From NCBI GenBank assembly GCA_023954475.1, contig JAMLHW010000003.1:434001-498000 (forward strand): a stretch of 64,000 bases of DNA, written 5' to 3'. This stretch comes from Anaerolineae bacterium. GTDB taxonomy: Bacteria > Chloroflexota > Anaerolineae > Promineifilales > Promineifilaceae. Below, in pieces: positions 8,938-18,300 of this stretch. Both the position numbers and the translations under genes were made by a program. The notes below the pieces were generated by a model that ran no database searches, had not been told where the DNA came from, and saw only the letters and a program-made list of their open reading frames with translations. Position 1 is the first letter of the stretch. Each line of letters begins with the position of its first letter.

Positions 8938-10470
8938 GTGACTCCTAGCATTTCGTTGGAAAATGTTCTGGCTATCCTGCCGGATTTGGCTTTATTGGTC
9001 TTGTTGATAGCTGTTATCGTGTATAACGGTTTGATTGCGGATGACGATGATCGACGCAATGTGGGCCTTGTGACAGCATGGGGTGCTGCTATTATCTTGT
9101 TCGGAATGCTGTTGCTGGCATTTATCTATCCGGATTATTCGATGCAACCGACATTGCATTGGGGTGGTATGGTTGTAGCCGGGCCAGTTACATTGTCGTT
9201 CCGAGCCATGTTCTTGATCGCTTTGATGCTCACAGCGTTGCTTTCGCTCGATGTGCCTGAGTTGCAACGTGGTAGTTATTTTGCCCTGCTGATTACGGCT
9301 ACGATTGGTTTTGACATGATGGCTGCTTCGGCCGATCTCATCATGCTTCTTGTCGCGCTGGAAACTGCTAGCATTTCTCTATATCTGTTGGTTGGCTTTA
9401 ATACCAGGAGCAGGCGCTCCACAGAAGCCGGCATCAAGTATTTCGTTTATGGTGCTTTTGCCTCAGCCATCATGATGTATGGCATGAGCTTGTTGTACGG
9501 TGTTACCGGCTCTACCAATATTGCCGTAATTGGGACGATGGTGGGCAATGCGTTTGCGGGTGTAGTTCCTGTAGAAATTATCAGCTTGTTGCTGGTGTCC
9601 GCTGTTATGCTCGTTGCCGGTTTTGCATTTAAGGTATCTGCTGTTCCATTCCATTTCTGGACGCCTGACGCTTACGAAGGCGCACCGACAGTTGTAACCG
9701 GATTTTTGTCCACCGCTTCCAAGGCGGCTGGTTTTGCGGTTTTCTTCCGAGTGTTCTCAGCAGGCGTGTTTGGTTATCCTGAGCCTGGACGCGCATCATG
9801 GGCATGGTGGGCGATGTTAGTCGCCATGTGTATTTTGACGATGGTTTTGGGAAACTTTCTGGCGATCTGGCAACAAGACATCAAGCGCATGTTGGCTTAC
9901 TCCAGTATTGCGCAAGCCGGTTACATCATGATGGGTCTGGTAGCATTGTTGAAGAGCCAGGGTGATGATGTTCCCAGTGCTGCCGGTGGTGGTGCGGCGA
10001 TATTCTACTTATTGATGTATGTGTTTACCAATATTGCTGCTTTCGGCATCATTGTGTTGGTGAGTCGCAAATCAAACTCGACTCAGATGAAAGATTTCTA
10101 CGGCTTGAGCAGGCGCTCGCCGTGGTTGGCACTGGCGATGTTGGTTGCTTTGCTGTCTTTGGGTGGTATTCCACCAACTGCCGGTTTCTTTGGCAAGTTC
10201 TTCATCTTTCAGGCCGCGGTTGAAGCAGACCTCTGGTGGCTGGCAGCAATCGGTATCTTGAACGCGTTTGTTGCGCTGTTCTATTACTTGACAGTGGTCA
10301 AGTATATTTACCTTTATCGCAGCGATGACGATGATGTGAGAATTACGGTCTCACGGGCTGCCGGCGTTGGTTTGGCTATCACTATCGTTGCGGTATTGTA
10401 TCTGGGAATTTTTGCAAATTCGGCGTATACGTGGGCAATCGAAGCGGCACAGAATTTTGTGCAATTTTGA
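8938..10470 (+). CDS. nuoN: NADH-quinone oxidoreductase subunit N
   Basis: A 510-residue NuoN/ND2 subunit. LVALETASISLYLLVGF carries the channel Glu, and FAFKVSAVPFHFWTPDAYEGAPTVVTGFLST is the strongly conserved NuoN signature with the channel Lys. KRMLAYSSIAQAGYIMMG and a terminal GGIPPTAGFFGKFFIF block complete the family pattern. The start is GTG at 8938, immediately after the TAG of nuoM2, so the two are surely translated from one message. It is the last complex I gene in the window; the peripheral-arm genes nuoBCDEFGI must be elsewhere. Confidence 0.95.
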   Translation: MTPSISLENVLAILPDLALLVLLIAVIVYNGLIADDDDRRNVGLVTAWGAAIILFGMLLLAFIYPDYSMQPTLHWGGMVVAGPVTLSFRAMFLIALMLTALLSLDVPELQRGSYFALLITATIGFDMMAASADLIMLLVALETASISLYLLVGFNTRSRRSTEAGIKYFVYGAFASAIMMYGMSLLYGVTGSTNIAVIGTMVGNAFAGVVPVEIISLLLVSAVMLVAGFAFKVSAVPFHFWTPDAYEGAPTVVTGFLSTASKAAGFAVFFRVFSAGVFGYPEPGRASWAWWAMLVAMCILTMVLGNFLAIWQQDIKRMLAYSSIAQAGYIMMGLVALLKSQGDDVPSAAGGGAAIFYLLMYVFTNIAAFGIIVLVSRKSNSTQMKDFYGLSRRSPWLALAMLVALLSLGGIPPTAGFFGKFFIFQAAVEADLWWLAAIGILNAFVALFYYLTVVKYIYLYRSDDDDVRITVSRAAGVGLAITIVAVLYLGIFANSAYTWAIEAAQNFVQF

Positions 10471-10538
10471 TGTGCTGTTCGGCCGATATTATTGACATGC
10501 ACAACGCTGTTTTAGGGCAGTACAAGCCTGGTATTTAA

Positions 10539-10566
10539 TTGCGGAAGCAGTCGTTTGTGATATAAT
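10539..10566 (+). promoter_or_regulatory. Extended -10 promoter of the ATP synthase F0 operon
   Basis: TTGCGG (10539-10544), 16-nt spacer, and a perfect TATAAT (10561-10566) preceded by TGA, that is an extended -10. It lies 26 nt before the ATG at 10592. A TCGGCCGA copy occurs at about 10481 between nuoN and this promoter. It should give the atp genes transcription independent of nuo. Confidence 0.72.
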
Positions 10567-10591
10567 TCCCAAGCTTTATTTACTTGACCCT

Positions 10592-10867
10592 ATGTCAAAA
10601 CAATCCAACCCGCAGTCGAACGATGTGATGAGACTCACTGTTCAGGTTGGATGCTTGATTCCACTGGCTAGCATGCTCATTATTGGTGCGGCAGCGGGAA
10701 TCGGTTACTTACTTGACAATTGGTTGGATACAGGAAACATCTTTTTGATACTCGCGATTTTAGCGAGTTTTCCGATTACATTGTTCGCCATTGTGCGCAT
10801 AAGCCTGTGGGTTTTACAGCGCAATCAGATTCAAGAAACAGCGGTAACACAAGATCAGGGAGAATAA
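10592..10867 (+). CDS. AtpZ/AtpI-like two-helix F0 accessory protein
   Basis: A 91-residue protein with two membrane helices (about 22-42 and 49-73) and the GYLLDNWLDT motif after helix 1 that typifies AtpZ/AtpI-type proteins encoded ahead of atpB. Such proteins assist c-ring assembly or Mg/Ca transport in association with ATP synthase. It lacks an obvious Shine-Dalgarno sequence and its start is about 19-20 nt from the predicted transcription start. atpB follows 10 bp later. AtpZ and AtpI cannot be separated with certainty by eye. Confidence 0.8.
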   Translation: MSKQSNPQSNDVMRLTVQVGCLIPLASMLIIGAAAGIGYLLDNWLDTGNIFLILAILASFPITLFAIVRISLWVLQRNQIQETAVTQDQGE

Positions 10868-10877
10868 GCGGAAGCCA

Positions 10878-12005
10878 ATGATCAAAAAACGTTACATCAT
10901 TCTCTTATGCGTAGTCGGCATGATCGTTTTTGGTACGGTCATCGCATTCACTAAACCTGTTTTGCCGTTTATCCAGGTGCCCGGAGAAGTACTTCCCGGC
11001 ACAGAAGGTTTCCCACTCGGAAATGGGTTGACGAATACATTTGTAGCAACGGTTTTGACGTGGATCATCATCGCGTTGCTCGCTCTGGGGTTACGTGCGC
11101 GCAAACGGTCGGCCGAAGAAGTGCCCACTGGTTTCTACAATTTCTTCGAAATGCTTGTTGAAGGCTTTTACGGCTTTGCAGAGCGCATTGCCGGTCCTAA
11201 AGTGCGGTCACTTTTTCCTTACTTTATGACCTTTACGCTGATCATATTAGTAGCTAACTGGATGGAACTCGTTCCCGGTGTCGACAGTATCGGCATATGG
11301 GAATACAAGCCTCATTTCTATGCTGTGCAGCTCGCCAATGACCTAGAACGTGAAGGCATACCATTTGAGTCAGAGTTGGAGCGAGAAGAGTTTATACACG
11401 AACAGGAAGAGTTCTTTGCAGAACAACGCTTGGGCGACCTTCGGGTTAATAACAATCTGCTGATTCTCGCAACTGCCAATGAAGATCCGACTGCGCCACT
11501 AGAGTATACAGAAGAGGGTCTTCCGGAAGGTACAAATCCGGAAGCGGCCCAATGGACTATTGTCCCCTTTGTTCGTGCTGCTGCAACTGACCTGAACTTC
11601 ACAGTGGCATTTGCTTTAGTATCGATGTTTATGGTGCAATATTATGGCTTCAAGCATTTAGGCTTGGGTTATCTCCACAAATTCTTCCCCTTCCTCGACA
11701 AGGGGTGGCGTGGTGTGGTTGGTAAGCAACCCATCAAGGCCATGGACCCGGTTGTCGGTCTGCTGGAATTGGTCAGCGAGATTTCCAAGATACTTTCGTT
11801 CTCCTTCCGTCTCTTTGGCAATATCTTTGCGGGACAGGTACTCCTGTTTGTCATGGCGTTTATCCTGCCTGTTGCCAACATCGCATTCTTTGGATTGGAG
11901 TTCTTTGTCGGACTGATTCAGGCGCTGGTGTTTGCACTATTGAGCCTGATTTTTATGGTCCAGGCTACGCATAGTCACAGCGTAGGTGATGAGGGCCATC
12001 ACTAA
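10878..12005 (+). CDS. atpB: ATP synthase F0 subunit a, with large polar insertion
   Basis: A 375-residue subunit a. The essential stator Arg is in ISKILSFSFRLFGNIFAGQVL (about residues 300-320), preceded by the DPVVGLLELVSE segment. It forms the proton half-channels against the c-ring. The protein is about 100 residues longer than standard bacterial subunit a. The extra is a highly charged insert (roughly 140-235, rich in Glu, e.g. LEREEFIHEQEEFF) after the WMELVPGVDSIG motif, expected outside the membrane. A long gap (212 bp) and a separate promoter separate it from atpE. Confidence 0.93.
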   Translation: MIKKRYIILLCVVGMIVFGTVIAFTKPVLPFIQVPGEVLPGTEGFPLGNGLTNTFVATVLTWIIIALLALGLRARKRSAEEVPTGFYNFFEMLVEGFYGFAERIAGPKVRSLFPYFMTFTLIILVANWMELVPGVDSIGIWEYKPHFYAVQLANDLEREGIPFESELEREEFIHEQEEFFAEQRLGDLRVNNNLLILATANEDPTAPLEYTEEGLPEGTNPEAAQWTIVPFVRAAATDLNFTVAFALVSMFMVQYYGFKHLGLGYLHKFFPFLDKGWRGVVGKQPIKAMDPVVGLLELVSEISKILSFSFRLFGNIFAGQVLLFVMAFILPVANIAFFGLEFFVGLIQALVFALLSLIFMVQATHSHSVGDEGHH

Positions 12006-12142
12006 TAAGTTACTGAGTTGGAGTCTGCAAGGCATAACCGCCAGAACAAATAAGATTTCTAAATAGCAGAGGTTTTTTCGCTGAGTCATAACCAAGCACC
12101 GCCCGATATTATACGTGTGGCAGACTGCGTAAATCAGGCAAA

Positions 12143-12171
12143 TTGACAATCACTTGATCTTGGTGGATTAT
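12143..12171 (+). promoter_or_regulatory. Candidate promoter for atpE
   Basis: TTGACA (12143-12148), 17-nt spacer, GATTAT (12166-12171), 46 nt before the atpE ATG. The -35 is perfect, the -10 matches four of six positions. A private promoter would help make the c subunit in excess of a and b, which the ring stoichiometry requires. Not proven from sequence alone. Confidence 0.45.
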
Positions 12172-12217
12172 CGACGAAACCCATTACTGAAAACCAAATG
12201 TTGGAGGATTGACAAAG

Positions 12218-12466
12218 ATGGATGAAGCAGCTGCAATAGCTCTGGTAGTTGGATTGAAAGCAATTGGTGCCGGATTGGCTATGTCTGGCGCTATCGGCGC
12301 TGGTGCCGGTATCGGTATACTCGTAGGTGGCGCAGTACAAGGTATTGCCCGTAATCCTGACGCTAGCGGTGATATTCAGACGAACATGATTCTGGGTATT
12401 GCATTCGCTGAAGCTGTTGCTATTTACGCACTCGTTGTCGCGCTGATCATTTTGTTTGTGCTCTAA
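12218..12466 (+). CDS. atpE: ATP synthase F0 subunit c
   Basis: An 82-residue hairpin of two helices with the glycine-rich first helix (GAIGAGAGIGILVGGAV), the polar loop ARNPD at about 44-48, and the ion-binding Glu65 in FAEAVAIYALVV. Glu65 is followed by Ala and the first helix has no Gln/Glu partner, so the site reads as proton-type, not sodium-type. The ATG at 12218 lies 10 nt after GGAGG; an in-frame TTG at 12209 is less well placed. atpF begins 52 bp downstream. Confidence 0.95.
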   Translation: MDEAAAIALVVGLKAIGAGLAMSGAIGAGAGIGILVGGAVQGIARNPDASGDIQTNMILGIAFAEAVAIYALVVALIILFVL

Positions 12467-12518
12467 TTTTGAGTTCACACAGTCAATAATCAGACTTATC
12501 CTAAAAAGGAAAAGAAAG

Positions 12519-13223
12519 ATGGAAGCACTAGGTATCAATTTAGGATATCTCATCACTCAGATTTTGGGTATTACAATCCTCCTGCTTCTGATGGTGGGCA
12601 TGGTATACAAGCCCATTTTGCGTGTTCTTGATGAGCGCAAAGCGCGTATAGCGAAAGGATTGGAAGATGCGCGTCAGGCGGCAATTGCACGTGACAATGC
12701 TGATGCAGAAGCAAAAACAATTCTCGATGCTGCCCGTGTTGATGCAGCGAAAATTCGCGCTGAAGCTGCCAATCAAGCTGAGGAAACTGCCGCAGGTATT
12801 GTGTCTAAGGCGCATGAAGATGCAAGAGACATTAAAGCCAATGCCCGTGCAGATGCAGAAGCAGAACGCAATCGCATTCTTTCCGAGTTGCGCGGCCAGG
12901 TTGCTTCAATTTCGATTGCAGCAGCCAACAAGCTCGTTGGTGAGTCGTTGGATGAACAACGCCAGCACGCATTGGTGCAAAATTTCTTTGCGAAAGTACC
13001 AGCTGAGGTAACGCGTTTGAAGGGAACTTCGGCCGAAATTACAAGCGCATTGCCGTTGACTGCCGATGAACAATCTGCCGCAAAACGCAGCATTGGCGTT
13101 GAGAATGTTGCATTCAAGGTCGATCCGAAGATCTTGGGCGGTCTTGTTGTGCGCGTTGGTGACCAGGTCGTCGATGACAGCGTAGCAGGCCAGATGAGTA
13201 CGTTGCGCGATTCGCTCAATTAA
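12519..13223 (+). CDS. atpF: ATP synthase subunit b fused to a delta-like C-terminal segment
   Basis: A 234-residue protein. Residues 9-30 are the membrane anchor, followed by a long Ala/Lys/Glu/Arg coiled coil (about 35-150) typical of the b stator. From about 165 on the sequence resembles the C-terminal part of the delta/OSCP subunit: a VDPKILGGLVVRVGDQVVDDSVAGQM-like block (read in two parts) ending in the LRDSLN tail. Ordinary b subunits are about 160-170 residues, so this is a b-delta fusion lacking the usual N-terminal six-helix domain of delta. ATG at 12519 after AAAAAGGA. The operon stops here with a terminator; atpH, A, G, D, C are not in the window. Confidence 0.9.
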   Translation: MEALGINLGYLITQILGITILLLLMVGMVYKPILRVLDERKARIAKGLEDARQAAIARDNADAEAKTILDAARVDAAKIRAEAANQAEETAAGIVSKAHEDARDIKANARADAEAERNRILSELRGQVASISIAAANKLVGESLDEQRQHALVQNFFAKVPAEVTRLKGTSAEITSALPLTADEQSAAKRSIGVENVAFKVDPKILGGLVVRVGDQVVDDSVAGQMSTLRDSLN

Positions 13224-13261
13224 GCGTATACGATTTTCGCCGCACAATAGTTAATACCTTA

Positions 13262-13305
13262 ACGGGTAGATGAAGGATACGCAAGTACCTTTGTCTATCC
13301 GTTTT
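13262..13305 (+). terminator. Rho-independent terminator after atpF
   Basis: Long stem: ACGGGTAGA (13262-13270) pairs with TCTATCCGT (13294-13302) with one G-U pair, and an inner AAGG/CCTT helix forms across a small symmetric bulge. It is followed by TTTT. It lies 38 bp after the atpF stop and before the next gene, closing the nuo-atp block. Confidence 0.65.
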
Positions 13306-13331
13306 GTGTGTTTTGAAGAGAATGCGTCGTC

Positions 13332-13973
13332 ATGTCAGCAGAACAACCGATAGTCCAACAACTTCCACTTGGCCCATTGCCGACAAATTCCTACATTTTT
13401 GCCTGTAAGGTGACGCACGATGCTGCCATTATTGATCCGGCATGGGAAGGTAAGGCTCTGGCGGATCATGTCACTGATCTTGGTTTTACCGTTACTGCGA
13501 TTCTCTTGACCCATTCGCATTGGGATCATGTCGGTGGGTTGGTCGAACTAAAAGAAGCAACCGGCGCACCGGTTTATGCCCATGCAGATGCCGTTCCTAT
13601 GTTGCAGGTAGCTTCCGACATCGGCCGAAGATATGGTCTGACATTGTCACAACCTGAGCCGCCCGACAAATTGGTCGTTGAAGGGGACGTCATCGGAGTT
13701 GGTGAATTGCGTTTGCAGGTTTTATTTACGCCTGGTCATGCGCCTGGACACGTTTCGTTTTACGCACCGGAAAACAATGTGTTATTTGACGGTGATGTGC
13801 TTTTTCAGAACAGCATCGGCCGAACAGATTTTCCCGGATGCAGCCACGCTGATCTCATGCATTCCATACGCCATAAGTTGCTCCCGCTGCCGGATGAAAC
13901 CCTTGTTTTGTCCGGACATGGCCCCCAAACGACAATTGGCGCTGAAAGGCGCAACAATCCCTACCTGCGTTAG
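13332..13973 (+). CDS. Metallo-beta-lactamase-fold hydrolase (glyoxalase II-like)
   Basis: A 213-residue MBL-fold protein with a full metal set: His61-x-His63-x-Asp65-His66 (THSHWDHVGG), His136/His140 (PGHAPGH), Asp155 (DGDVLF) and His196 (SGHGPQT). Size and the GRTDFPG loop match the YcbL/GloB-like group that hydrolyses thioesters such as S-lactoylglutathione. The extra C-terminal domain of true glyoxalase II is missing, so the physiological thioester is uncertain. It follows the atp terminator and is convergent with the LysM gene. ATG at 13332 with GAAGAG upstream. Confidence 0.88.
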   Translation: MSAEQPIVQQLPLGPLPTNSYIFACKVTHDAAIIDPAWEGKALADHVTDLGFTVTAILLTHSHWDHVGGLVELKEATGAPVYAHADAVPMLQVASDIGRRYGLTLSQPEPPDKLVVEGDVIGVGELRLQVLFTPGHAPGHVSFYAPENNVLFDGDVLFQNSIGRTDFPGCSHADLMHSIRHKLLPLPDETLVLSGHGPQTTIGAERRNNPYLR

Positions 13974-14010
13974 CGCAGTCGAAACCAGATTCTACCGATA
14001 AACCGGTTTC

Positions 14011-15225
14011 TCATTGATCAGGCCAATTCCAATTGAAGAAAGAATCCTCGCTGACCGGTCCACCGGGTGCAAAAATATAGTCGCCGTCATCGCGTTCACC
14101 GGTGATGCGCACAATACGCACGCGCCAACGGTACTGGTCATCAGCGCCCGGCGACGGTTTCCACTCGTCAAGCACCTGGAATGAGGTTTGCCGTGTATAG
14201 GCGCGGTGGGGATGACTAGTGAAATCGCTCAAATTGGTCACTTCGACCATATACATCTCGTCTGCCGCCAGATCTTTTTGTGCTAACCATTGCAACACAA
14301 GCGTATCATTGCTTATTTGTGCATCGGGTTGCGGATAGAGCAGGCGTGGGCCGGCCGGTGTGGGCGTGGCATTGAATTCGGCCGATTCCTCTTCATCCGT
14401 AAAAATAAACTGCTCATACACGCTGGGAATGCAAACCGTATCACCCGGATTGATCACAACTTGTTCATTGAGCCGATTGGCAGCCAGCAATGCCAACAGA
14501 TCGATGCCGTAACGGATGCTAATGCCAAACAACGAGTCGCCGCTCTGCACCTCATATTGTTCACAATCCGTTGGATCAGCGACAAAGACGGAGCCGTTGA
14601 TCTCGACTTCGACCGGCTCCAGCGGCGGTGTCGGTGTCGGCCAGGGAATCTGAATACTTTGACCTGGTTGCAGCGTGCTGGGATCGATGGCGTTCGTTTC
14701 AATCAAGCTGTCAACCCCAACACCGTAAAAAAGAGCAATCGAAATCAGTGTTTCGCCACTGCTAATCTGGTGGAAACGCGGTTCTTGTGGCGTTGCGGTC
14801 GGTGCCATTGTCGGCGTAGCGGTGGGAGATGTTTCCTCAACGATGCCCGCCATGTCGGAAACAGGCGTTTCAGTTGGAAATGGTGTTGGTGTGCGCGTTG
14901 GCCTGACGATTGTCGGCGTGGCCGTTGGATAGAGTGCAGCGGCAATTGGCTCAGGATTAAGCCAGGTTTGCAATGCTAACCCGATGGCCAGCAAACAAAA
15001 AATACCCAGTATGATCTTCAATGGTAAAAAACGGTCACGACGAATGCGTTGTGTAAAACGACCGGCTGGCGTTGCGGCACTCGGTGATTTTTGCTGTCCA
15101 TCGCGCTTGTCCAATACCGCCGTACACATCATGCAATGTGTTGTGTTGGCTGGATTGAGTGTGTCGCACTGCGGGCAGCGGCGAGAGGGTGTTTCGGCCG
15201 AATTGGGATCAGATTGTTGAGTCAT
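14011..15225 (-). CDS. Membrane-anchored LysM protein with N-terminal zinc ribbon
   Basis: A 404-residue protein. Residues about 15-40 form a zinc-ribbon (RRCPQCDTLN...HCMMCTAVLD), about 69-89 a single membrane helix, then a Thr/Pro-rich linker (repeated TPT/TPTP). Two LysM domains follow (HQISSGETLISIALFYGVG and YEVQSGDSLFGISIRYGID starts), and a C-terminal fibronectin-like beta region. The ribbon would be cytoplasmic and the LysM pair should bind cell-wall glycan outside. I took ATG at 15225; a TTG two codons upstream is possible. Its role is unknown; similar zinc-ribbon/TM/LysM proteins are common in Chloroflexota by my impression. Confidence 0.83.
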   Translation of the reverse strand: MTQQSDPNSAETPSRRCPQCDTLNPANTTHCMMCTAVLDKRDGQQKSPSAATPAGRFTQRIRRDRFLPLKIILGIFCLLAIGLALQTWLNPEPIAAALYPTATPTIVRPTRTPTPFPTETPVSDMAGIVEETSPTATPTMAPTATPQEPRFHQISSGETLISIALFYGVGVDSLIETNAIDPSTLQPGQSIQIPWPTPTPPLEPVEVEINGSVFVADPTDCEQYEVQSGDSLFGISIRYGIDLLALLAANRLNEQVVINPGDTVCIPSVYEQFIFTDEEESAEFNATPTPAGPRLLYPQPDAQISNDTLVLQWLAQKDLAADEMYMVEVTNLSDFTSHPHRAYTRQTSFQVLDEWKPSPGADDQYRWRVRIVRITGERDDGDYIFAPGGPVSEDSFFNWNWPDQ

Positions 15226-15326
15226 ACGCAATAACAGGCGAGATTACTCCCTCGCACCGGGGAGCATTATAACAGAGCCGTTTTAGCGTACAAAAACGAG
15301 ACATGACGATCTCAGCGAATGCAAAG

Positions 15327-15356
15327 AAAAGGGGGAGCGCACTAACACGCTCCCCC
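15327..15356 (-). terminator. Terminator of the lamin-tail/nuclease gene
   Basis: Perfect 9-bp GC-rich stem GGGGGAGCG (15331-15339) / CGCTCCCCC (15348-15356) with an 8-nt loop. On the minus strand it is followed by TTTTCTTT. It starts 34 bp past the stop of the minus-strand gene ending at 15391. Confidence 0.85.
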
Positions 15357-15390
15357 TAGATGCTCACAGTCTCAGCAGGAATGCGAAAAG

Positions 15391-18300
15391 CTATTCGTCA
15401 CGCCTGCGCACAACTGTCCAGCCGGCCAGGCCGAGCAAGCCGAGCGCAGCCAACAAGAGCGGCAATGCTGCCTGGTTGCCCAGATCGCCGCCCCAACCGG
15501 TCAAAGATACCGCAGTCGGGGCCAGGGTAGAAACCTTGATCGCCGGATGGCGCGTAACTGTGCCGTCGGTGCTCACATCTTCCACAGCGTAATACCAGAC
15601 ACCGAGCTCCGGTGCATCGCTAAACGCGTAGCTGGCGCCGCTGCCGGCAGATGCCGTCGCACCGATCAACTGGCCGTTGAGTTGCTCATAAACGCCATTC
15701 AATTCGGCCGAACGCACTACGTTGAAACCAACCGTATCGATTTCTGCAGCCGTTACCCAACTAAGCTCAACCGCACCGTTCACCACGGTTGCGCTGAAAT
15801 CAGCGAGGACAACAGCCGTCGGCGGCATGTCAAAGCAGAAGCGACCAACCAGTAGATCGTGATCAGTCGGCCGATTATCAACACTGAATTCTGCATTGGC
15901 ATGAACGACATCAAACTCTGCACAGCGATTGTTGAGCAAGTTGTCAGTCACGAGCAAGCTATCCAACACCTGCGAATTGCCGTCAAAGATATAGGAATAC
16001 TGTTCGTTTTCTGGCAAGGTGTTCATCAGATTCGTCATGACGTCGCCGGCAAGCGTTTGCAGGGCTGACGAAAATTGGAAATCGTTGAAGTCGCCGAGTA
16101 CGATGACATCGCTGTTGGTATCAAGTGCCAGAATGCTGTCCACGAAGTCGTTGACAACCTGGGCTTGCTGGCCGCGCTGTATCTCGGAGGGGAACATCGG
16201 CGGTTGGACACGTCCAAACAGCGGATCGTCGCCACCTTTTGAGTTGAAGTGGTTGGAGATCACAAAGATTTTCTTGCCGTTGAACATGAACTCACCGGCC
16301 AACGGCTTGCGACTAAAGTCGAATGCCGTGTTTGTCGGATCGATGCGTCCCGGACTAAACGTCAACTCGACGCCTGTACCGCCCAAAACGGCTGAAGTAG
16401 CTGTCGTGGCGTCACCGCCGGGCCGGTCGATAAACGTGACGCGGGCTGGATTGAACAGGAAGCCGACGCGGATATTACCGCCCGGCACACCACCATCAAG
16501 CCCATCCAGAGGCGCGATGTCGCGGTATTCATAGACCGGCCCACCGGCTGTTTGAATCGCGGCAATTAACGCGCCGTACGTTTCACTGGCATCGACTGTG
16601 CCGTCATCTGTTGTGCCATTGTTGTCTTGAATTTCCTGCAATGCGATAATGTCCGGCGATTGCAAGTTCGTGACGATTTCACTCGCTAAATCGTCGATTT
16701 TGGCCTGATCGGATACGGCACTCAGATTTTCGACATTCATTGAAGCGGTAGTGACGTGCAGTGGATCGGCAACCAACGGTGTCACTTCACGTGTCAATCC
16801 ACCGTCGTTGGGAAGTGGCAACGGGTCAAAATTGAGCATCTTGAAGTTGCCGAAACTGTAATCGACGATACCGATCAACGGATCAGAGAACGAGTCACCT
16901 ACTTTGACCAGCGGTGGGTTTGGTACGATGCTATCGTCAAAGATGATGCGTTCCGGATTGAAGTCATTCGGCCGAATATAGATACCACCACGCGGCGTCA
17001 GGAATGTCGCGTTCGCTCCATTGTCACCTACTACCGACATTTCACCGAAGCGATTGCTGTCAACAACGATGGCGTCATTGACCTGTATCAACATCGATTC
17101 CAAACTCTCGTAGAAATCAATTCCATCCTGGTCCGGGTCAAAATTAGGCGTCATGTTGACATCACCGGTCGAGTCATTGTCGATGATCATGTCAGGAGGT
17201 ATACGTCCGCCGTTGCCGAGCACAATGGGTGCCGGTATCGGATTACCGCTAGAGTTGACCATCACCTCCGGATCGGAGATTTGTGTTGTGGACAGATTCC
17301 CGGTGTCATAGCCACCCGGATAGAATTCAGTGACCGTACCGACAACGGTGACGTCATCGCCAACGGCAACCGACGGTGTACTGCCGACAAAGACGAGAAT
17401 GGCGTCTGATGTAGCCGTATCGCCATCACCTTGCGGGTCTTGCATGTAGAAACTCAGTGGCCGTACGACGGTAACAATGCCTGATGTTTCCACAAAATCG
17501 CCTTCATAGGGCGAAAGATGTGCGTGATCCTGTATTTCCATGATGGTGAGCGCAGTAGTTTCAATGGGGCATCCGACAAACGCTGTCCCGTCGACCATGG
17601 TGCCGGGGGAGTGGACAGCACCATTGCTGCCTGCCGCTGTCGTGTGCTCAACCAGCGGTTCCGGTCCAGTAATATCCGGATCGCGCGTCAGGGACTGGTC
17701 ATTACCACCTTCGCTACCATAAGTATAGGCTATGGAAGTCAGCATATCCGGGCTCAAGAGTGTTACCGTGTCGCCGGCATTGTTGAGTCCCAGTGCACCG
17801 CTGGAGGCTGTTTGGACGACGCTGCCGCCAAACGTGCCTGTTGGTGTACCGCCACCAAAGACAACGACAGAGCAGGTATCGGGCACGATGGTATCGGCCG
17901 GGAATACGTGGCGCGTACTGTTTTCGTCACTGAGTGTCCAACCACTGAGGTCGAGATTTGCGCCACTCACGTTGACGATTTCGACAAATTCATCTTGCGT
18001 GCTGTCACGCACGCCATCTCCGTTAGCGTCGCCGTTAGGTTCGGCCGGTGGGCTGTCAGGATGGGGGTCGGCGAGAATTTCGTTGATGACAAGGCTTGTG
18101 GGAGGAACACCATTGCTCGCACCCATTGTGCACGCTTGTACGAACAACGTCACATCACCTCCAGATGACAGCCACTCGTAGCCGTCATTGGGGCCTGCTC
18201 CATCGGGTACACGGGCGACACATTCACCCGGATCAATAAATGGTGCACCGTCCCAGCCTTGTTGATCGAGGCGTACGCGCCCACTATCGAACAGGTAGGC

